In this document: in pieces, positions 29,890-32,279 of the stretch
Layout of the letters: each line of letters starts with the position of its first letter
How positions within the stretch are numbered: position 1 is the first letter of the stretch
NCBI RefSeq assembly: GCF_000420505.1
Contig: NZ_ATVB01000018.1
Span: 1-32,279 of the forward strand
Source: Alloscardovia omnicolens DSM 21503
GTDB taxonomy: Bacteria > Actinomycetota > Actinomycetes > Actinomycetales > Bifidobacteriaceae
DNA length: 32,279 nucleotides
Direction: 5' to 3'
Program-made: the position numbers and the translations under genes
Notes under the pieces: generated by a model
Seen by the model: the letters and a program-made list of their open reading frames with translations, nothing else
Told to the model about the DNA's origin: nothing
Database searches by the model: none

Positions 29890-30575
29890 ACGAGCACGAG
29901 CTCCACGAATTCATACTCACTGTATCCACCTGGGAGGGAAGGCTCCATGTATTGGATTTGTTGGCGAAGCGTGAAGCTCGCTTAATGAATAATAGTGTGC
30001 ATGTGCATGCGTCTATGGTGGATGCACCTCTCGATTTTGATAAGACAGAATTGTATGAGGAGTGTAGGCTGATTTTAGCGAATATGGCCACGAAACTCAC
30101 GTCACATCATAACGCGCATATAGGTGAATGCGCTAGTATTATTCTGCGTTGTGTAGCTAAGTTGAATACGCTTCCTGAATTTCCTACTCTCTATGCGAGG
30201 TTTACGTTAGCGGATAAGAAGCTTGAGAAAGCGTTAACCAAACCTGAAGAGCGTAAACTAGCAGGCTACTGCGTATACTGCAATAAGCCGTTATTCACTT
30301 CTGAGAGTCGGAAGGAGCAGGACTGCTCCTACTGTGGAACGGTTAATGATATTGCTACTGTAAGAGCTGAATTACAGAATTCACGTAGCTATCTGTTGCG
30401 TGAGAAAACCGTAAGAGGTACGTTAAAGCAGATAACGAATATGGTGAATATGGTGAATCGGAATACGTATTCCTTCTACCAGGTACGCAGGTTCTTAAAG
30501 TCGAGGAAGATTCTTGGAGAGAAGATTAATTCTACGGAATGGATCGTAGCAGCGAAAACACTCCATCTCGATTAA
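29874..30575 (+). CDS. Zinc-ribbon/HTH protein, candidate regulator
   Basis: The 233-residue protein starts behind AAGGAGG within the previous gene's end. Residues 1-125 are helical. A four-Cys zinc ribbon lies at 133-154 (GYCVYCNKP ... QDCSYCGT). The C-terminus (VRGTLKQITNMVNMVNRNTYSFYQVRRFLKSRKILG) looks like a winged HTH. It is the last gene of the early operon, a usual place for a late-gene activator. The GTGTAACC array before the late operon is a possible target, but nothing in the sequence proves that link. Confidence 0.7.
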   Translation: METFLNEHELHEFILTVSTWEGRLHVLDLLAKREARLMNNSVHVHASMVDAPLDFDKTELYEECRLILANMATKLTSHHNAHIGECASIILRCVAKLNTLPEFPTLYARFTLADKKLEKALTKPEERKLAGYCVYCNKPLFTSESRKEQDCSYCGTVNDIATVRAELQNSRSYLLREKTVRGTLKQITNMVNMVNRNTYSFYQVRRFLKSRKILGEKINSTEWIVAAKTLHLD

Positions 30576-30582
30576 AAATTTT

Positions 30583-30617
30583 AGCCCGCCACTTTTTAGC
30601 GCTAAAAATGGTGGGCT
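30583..30617. terminator. Bidirectional terminator between early operon and integrase
   Basis: A nearly perfect inverted repeat: AGCCCGCCA pairs with TGGTGGGCT, and TTTTTAGC with GCTAAAAA inside, with one unpaired C. On the minus strand AAAATTTTTAA follows; on the plus strand TTTAGA follows. It stops the two convergent transcripts. Confidence 0.8.
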
Positions 30618-30678
30618 TTAGAATCTTCAGATTTGAGCATACCAAGTAGAGGCTAAGAAGACTACTCTTACCACACTA

Positions 30679-32055
30679 TTATAAGAGTAACGGTAACAAT
30701 TCTACCTGCCTGTCAGCAGGTAACTGACTAATAATCTGCGCCTGCTTCATCTTATCTAACGCTTTAAGAATACTCACCTGCTGTTCAACAGGTAGTTTTT
30801 CAAGCACGCTTACAAGACTATCTGTCTCACTGTTATCTTTCGCTTTGCTTATTGTTGTTGCTTGTGCGTTGAGTTTTTCTGCGGTTTGCGAGCGCTGCTG
30901 TTGGCTAATCTGCTGATACACTGTCACTGTCTTAATATCCGCATGCCCAGCCACCTCCATAAGTTGAGCAAGCGATGCTCCCGCTTCTCCCCAATGAGTT
31001 AACGCGGTATGACGTAAATCGTGAAAATGCATGCCAGCAAGCCTAGGCACATGCTTTAACGCTTTATACCAGTTCACACGCAACTGTTGCGGAGCCAGCA
31101 AACCACGATTTCTAGGCGAGACGATAAGTAGCGCGTCATCTTGTTCTTCGACGAACCGTGCGATATGGGTTTTCAAAATCGATTCTAACCATTCAGGGTA
31201 TGGCACTTTGCGTATACTATTCACGCTTTTAGGCGCTCCAACAATCAGCTTACGTTTCTGGCCAATCTCATTAATCTGTTTCACCGACTTATCAACGTTC
31301 ACGCGCTGATAGTCAAAGTCGATATCCTTACGTGTCAGAGCGCAGACTTCTCCTTCACGCAAACCACACACACCAGCAAGATAAATAGAAATAGCAAGAT
31401 AATCAGGCATGTGTGCTGCTAAGATTTTGAGCTCATCATAATCGGCAACCATACTCTCATGCTTTTTACGCGGCTTGACCGTTTTAATCATGCACGGCGA
31501 AGACACTATGAGAGTCCTACCCGTATCATCAAGCGGCGTCTCCGCCGCATGCTTAAAAATAGAGCTCAAAAAAGTATAAATATTATAGCGTTGCGACCTA
31601 CCGTTACCCGCCTTGTCAACGCCGAAGTTTTCCCACCATTGTTGAATATCGTACGGCTTGATAGCTCGCATGTCCCTCGAACCGAATGTCGGGTAAAGAT
31701 CACGATGGAGCCATTCTTTATGCCTTGCAATAGTTGTCGGCGCAAGCATACTTCCATCGGCTTTACGATGTTCAACAATATATTGCTCGGCGTATTCTTT
31801 GAAAGTAATCGTTGCCGAGATAATATTCTTCTTCTTAAAACGTAGCGGCGGTTCCCACATGCCGTTTTTAATATCTTTTTCGGCTTGAGCTAGCCACACT
31901 TCTAGGTCTGCACGATAGGCTGCTCTCACGGTCTTTGTGATACGCGCAGGAAGAAGGGGATTTTCTTGCGCCGCTTCTACTGGTGTAGGGTACGACGCTT
32001 CCAAGTAGTCGTTGCCGTATTTTTTGACTTTGCGTATATTGCCGAACCTGCGCAT
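30679..32055 (-). CDS. int: Tyrosine-type site-specific integrase
   Basis: This 458-residue recombinase would insert and excise the prophage. Residues ~1-75 form an arm-binding N-terminus, ~85-180 the SAM-like core-binding domain (ITFKEYAEQYIVEHR ... LSSIFKHA), and ~200-395 the catalytic domain. Its residues are Arg233 (GLREGEV), His345 and Arg348 (HDLRH), His371 (GHAD) and Tyr380 (VYQQ). The family usually ends soon after Tyr; here ~75 extra residues follow, with a repeated L-P-x-x-x-Q-V-x-x-L motif at 421-430 and 445-454. The start at ATG 32055 has only a weak GAGAG site. It lies beside the right core and arm sites. Confidence 0.93.
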   Translation of the reverse strand: MRRFGNIRKVKKYGNDYLEASYPTPVEAAQENPLLPARITKTVRAAYRADLEVWLAQAEKDIKNGMWEPPLRFKKKNIISATITFKEYAEQYIVEHRKADGSMLAPTTIARHKEWLHRDLYPTFGSRDMRAIKPYDIQQWWENFGVDKAGNGRSQRYNIYTFLSSIFKHAAETPLDDTGRTLIVSSPCMIKTVKPRKKHESMVADYDELKILAAHMPDYLAISIYLAGVCGLREGEVCALTRKDIDFDYQRVNVDKSVKQINEIGQKRKLIVGAPKSVNSIRKVPYPEWLESILKTHIARFVEEQDDALLIVSPRNRGLLAPQQLRVNWYKALKHVPRLAGMHFHDLRHTALTHWGEAGASLAQLMEVAGHADIKTVTVYQQISQQQRSQTAEKLNAQATTISKAKDNSETDSLVSVLEKLPVEQQVSILKALDKMKQAQIISQLPADRQVELLPLLL

Positions 32056-32081
32056 AATTCACTCTCACTTCAGGTCTCTCA

Positions 32082-32130
32082 TAGGGGAAGAAAATGGGGG
32101 TAATCTTTTCCCCTATCTTTTCCCCTATCT
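32082..32130. promoter_or_regulatory. Candidate right arm-type integrase sites
   Basis: TTTTCCCCTATCT occurs at 32106-32118 and 32118-32130, and the inverted form TAGGGGAAGA at 32082-32091. They match the left-end repeats at 76-97 and lie in the int leader, so bound integrase could also repress its own gene. Confidence 0.6.
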
Positions 32131-32133
32131 CAC

Positions 32134-32167
32134 ATGCTCTATTATGCTTTCATATGCTCTCTTATGC
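32134..32167. repeat. 14-bp direct repeats (ATGCTCTNTTATGC)
   Basis: Two copies at 32134-32147 and 32154-32167 differ at one base and are 20 bp apart, two helical turns. They overlap the proposed int promoter. Excision-factor or accessory sites are likely. Confidence 0.6.
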
Positions 32168-32169
32168 AA
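32141..32169 (-). promoter_or_regulatory. Candidate integrase promoter
   Basis: On the minus strand TTGCAT (32164-32169) and CATAAT (32141-32146) are 17 bp apart. Transcription would begin near 32134 and run through the arm sites into int. The -10 fits well; the -35 fits partly. Confidence 0.5.
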
Positions 32170-32220
32170 CTAACAGGAAAGAAGTAAAACAGTCTAGAAA
32201 CGTTGAAAACATGCGCCTAC

Positions 32221-32260
32221 CGGCAAAAAATAAGGGTTTCAGAATTTTCTCCTGAAACCC
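32221..32260 (-). terminator. Terminator next to the right core
   Basis: GGGTTTCAG (32234-32242) and CTGAAACCC (32252-32260) form a perfect 9-bp stem with a 9-nt loop. TTATTTTTT follows on the minus strand. It would stop host transcription entering the prophage toward int. Confidence 0.75.
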
Positions 32261-32264
32261 CTAC

Positions 32265-32279
32265 GCGGATGATAAGGGA
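32265..32279. repeat. attR: Right attachment-site core (direct repeat copy 2)
   Basis: GCGGATGATAAGGGA, identical to positions 1-15, ends the window. It lies 210 bp upstream of the int start codon. Confidence 0.8.

Noticed and set aside
1-32279. Serine invertase for the fibre cassette
   Set aside because: No Hin/Gin-like gene was found on either strand; the only recombinase recognised is the integrase.

Overview
The window is one complete temperate siphovirus genome in prophage form. The 15-bp sequence GCGGATGATAAGGGA occurs at both edges (1-15 and 32265-32279), as expected for attachment-site cores, and a tyrosine integrase lies just inside the right edge. GC content by eye is in the mid-40s. 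Strong AGGAGG-type ribosome sites, an r1t-type holin, a MuF-type minor head protein, a Cas4-like exonuclease and an actinophage-style HNH/terminase arrangement suggest a Gram-positive actinobacterial host. A low-GC member of the Bifidobacteriaceae (Bifidobacterium or Gardnerella type) is my best guess; no host gene is in the window to prove it.

Layout. (1) 229-18134, minus strand: the late operon. In transcription order it holds an HNH endonuclease, small and large terminase, portal, MuF minor head protein with a nuclease-like C-terminal domain, a tyrosine-tRNA-like gene, scaffold, HK97-type major capsid, four connector and tail-completion genes, major tail protein, tail-assembly chaperones gpG/gpGT joined by a -1 frameshift, tape measure, distal tail, tail hub, tail fibre and the lysis cassette. 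A strong terminator at 131-185 ends it. (2) 18135-18919: a long non-coding regulatory block with GTGTAACC repeats and several perfect palindromes. (3) 18920-19588, plus: an NYN-domain nuclease. (4) 19646-21863, minus: the lysogeny block, with a CI-like repressor on an apparently leaderless transcript, a DEDDh exonuclease with membrane segments, and an ImmA/IrrE-type protease behind a LexA-like box. (5) 21863-22032: a divergent switch with three copies of the operator CCTCATATGAGG. (6) 22032-30575, plus: the early operon, with a Cro-like protein and two related downstream proteins, small membrane proteins, an excisionase-like HTH protein, RusA, a Cas4-like nuclease, an SSB-like protein, a helicase-primase and a zinc-ribbon/HTH protein. 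One small gene (23207-23443) lies antisense inside this block. (7) 30679-32055, minus: the integrase, with repeated arm-type sequences between it and the right core.

How the genes work together. CI-like and Cro-like proteins compete at the 21.9-kb switch. ImmA, possibly induced by DNA damage through the LexA-like box, would relieve repression. The early operon replicates and recombines the DNA, the late operon packages it and builds a long-tailed particle, and endolysin plus holin release it. The least ordinary parts are the inverted fibre-like fragment facing the tail-fibre gene, the MuF nuclease domain followed by a tRNA with an abnormal anticodon loop and no immunity gene, the helicase-then-primase domain order, the membrane exonuclease in the immunity block, and the palindrome-rich region at 18.4-18.9 kb.
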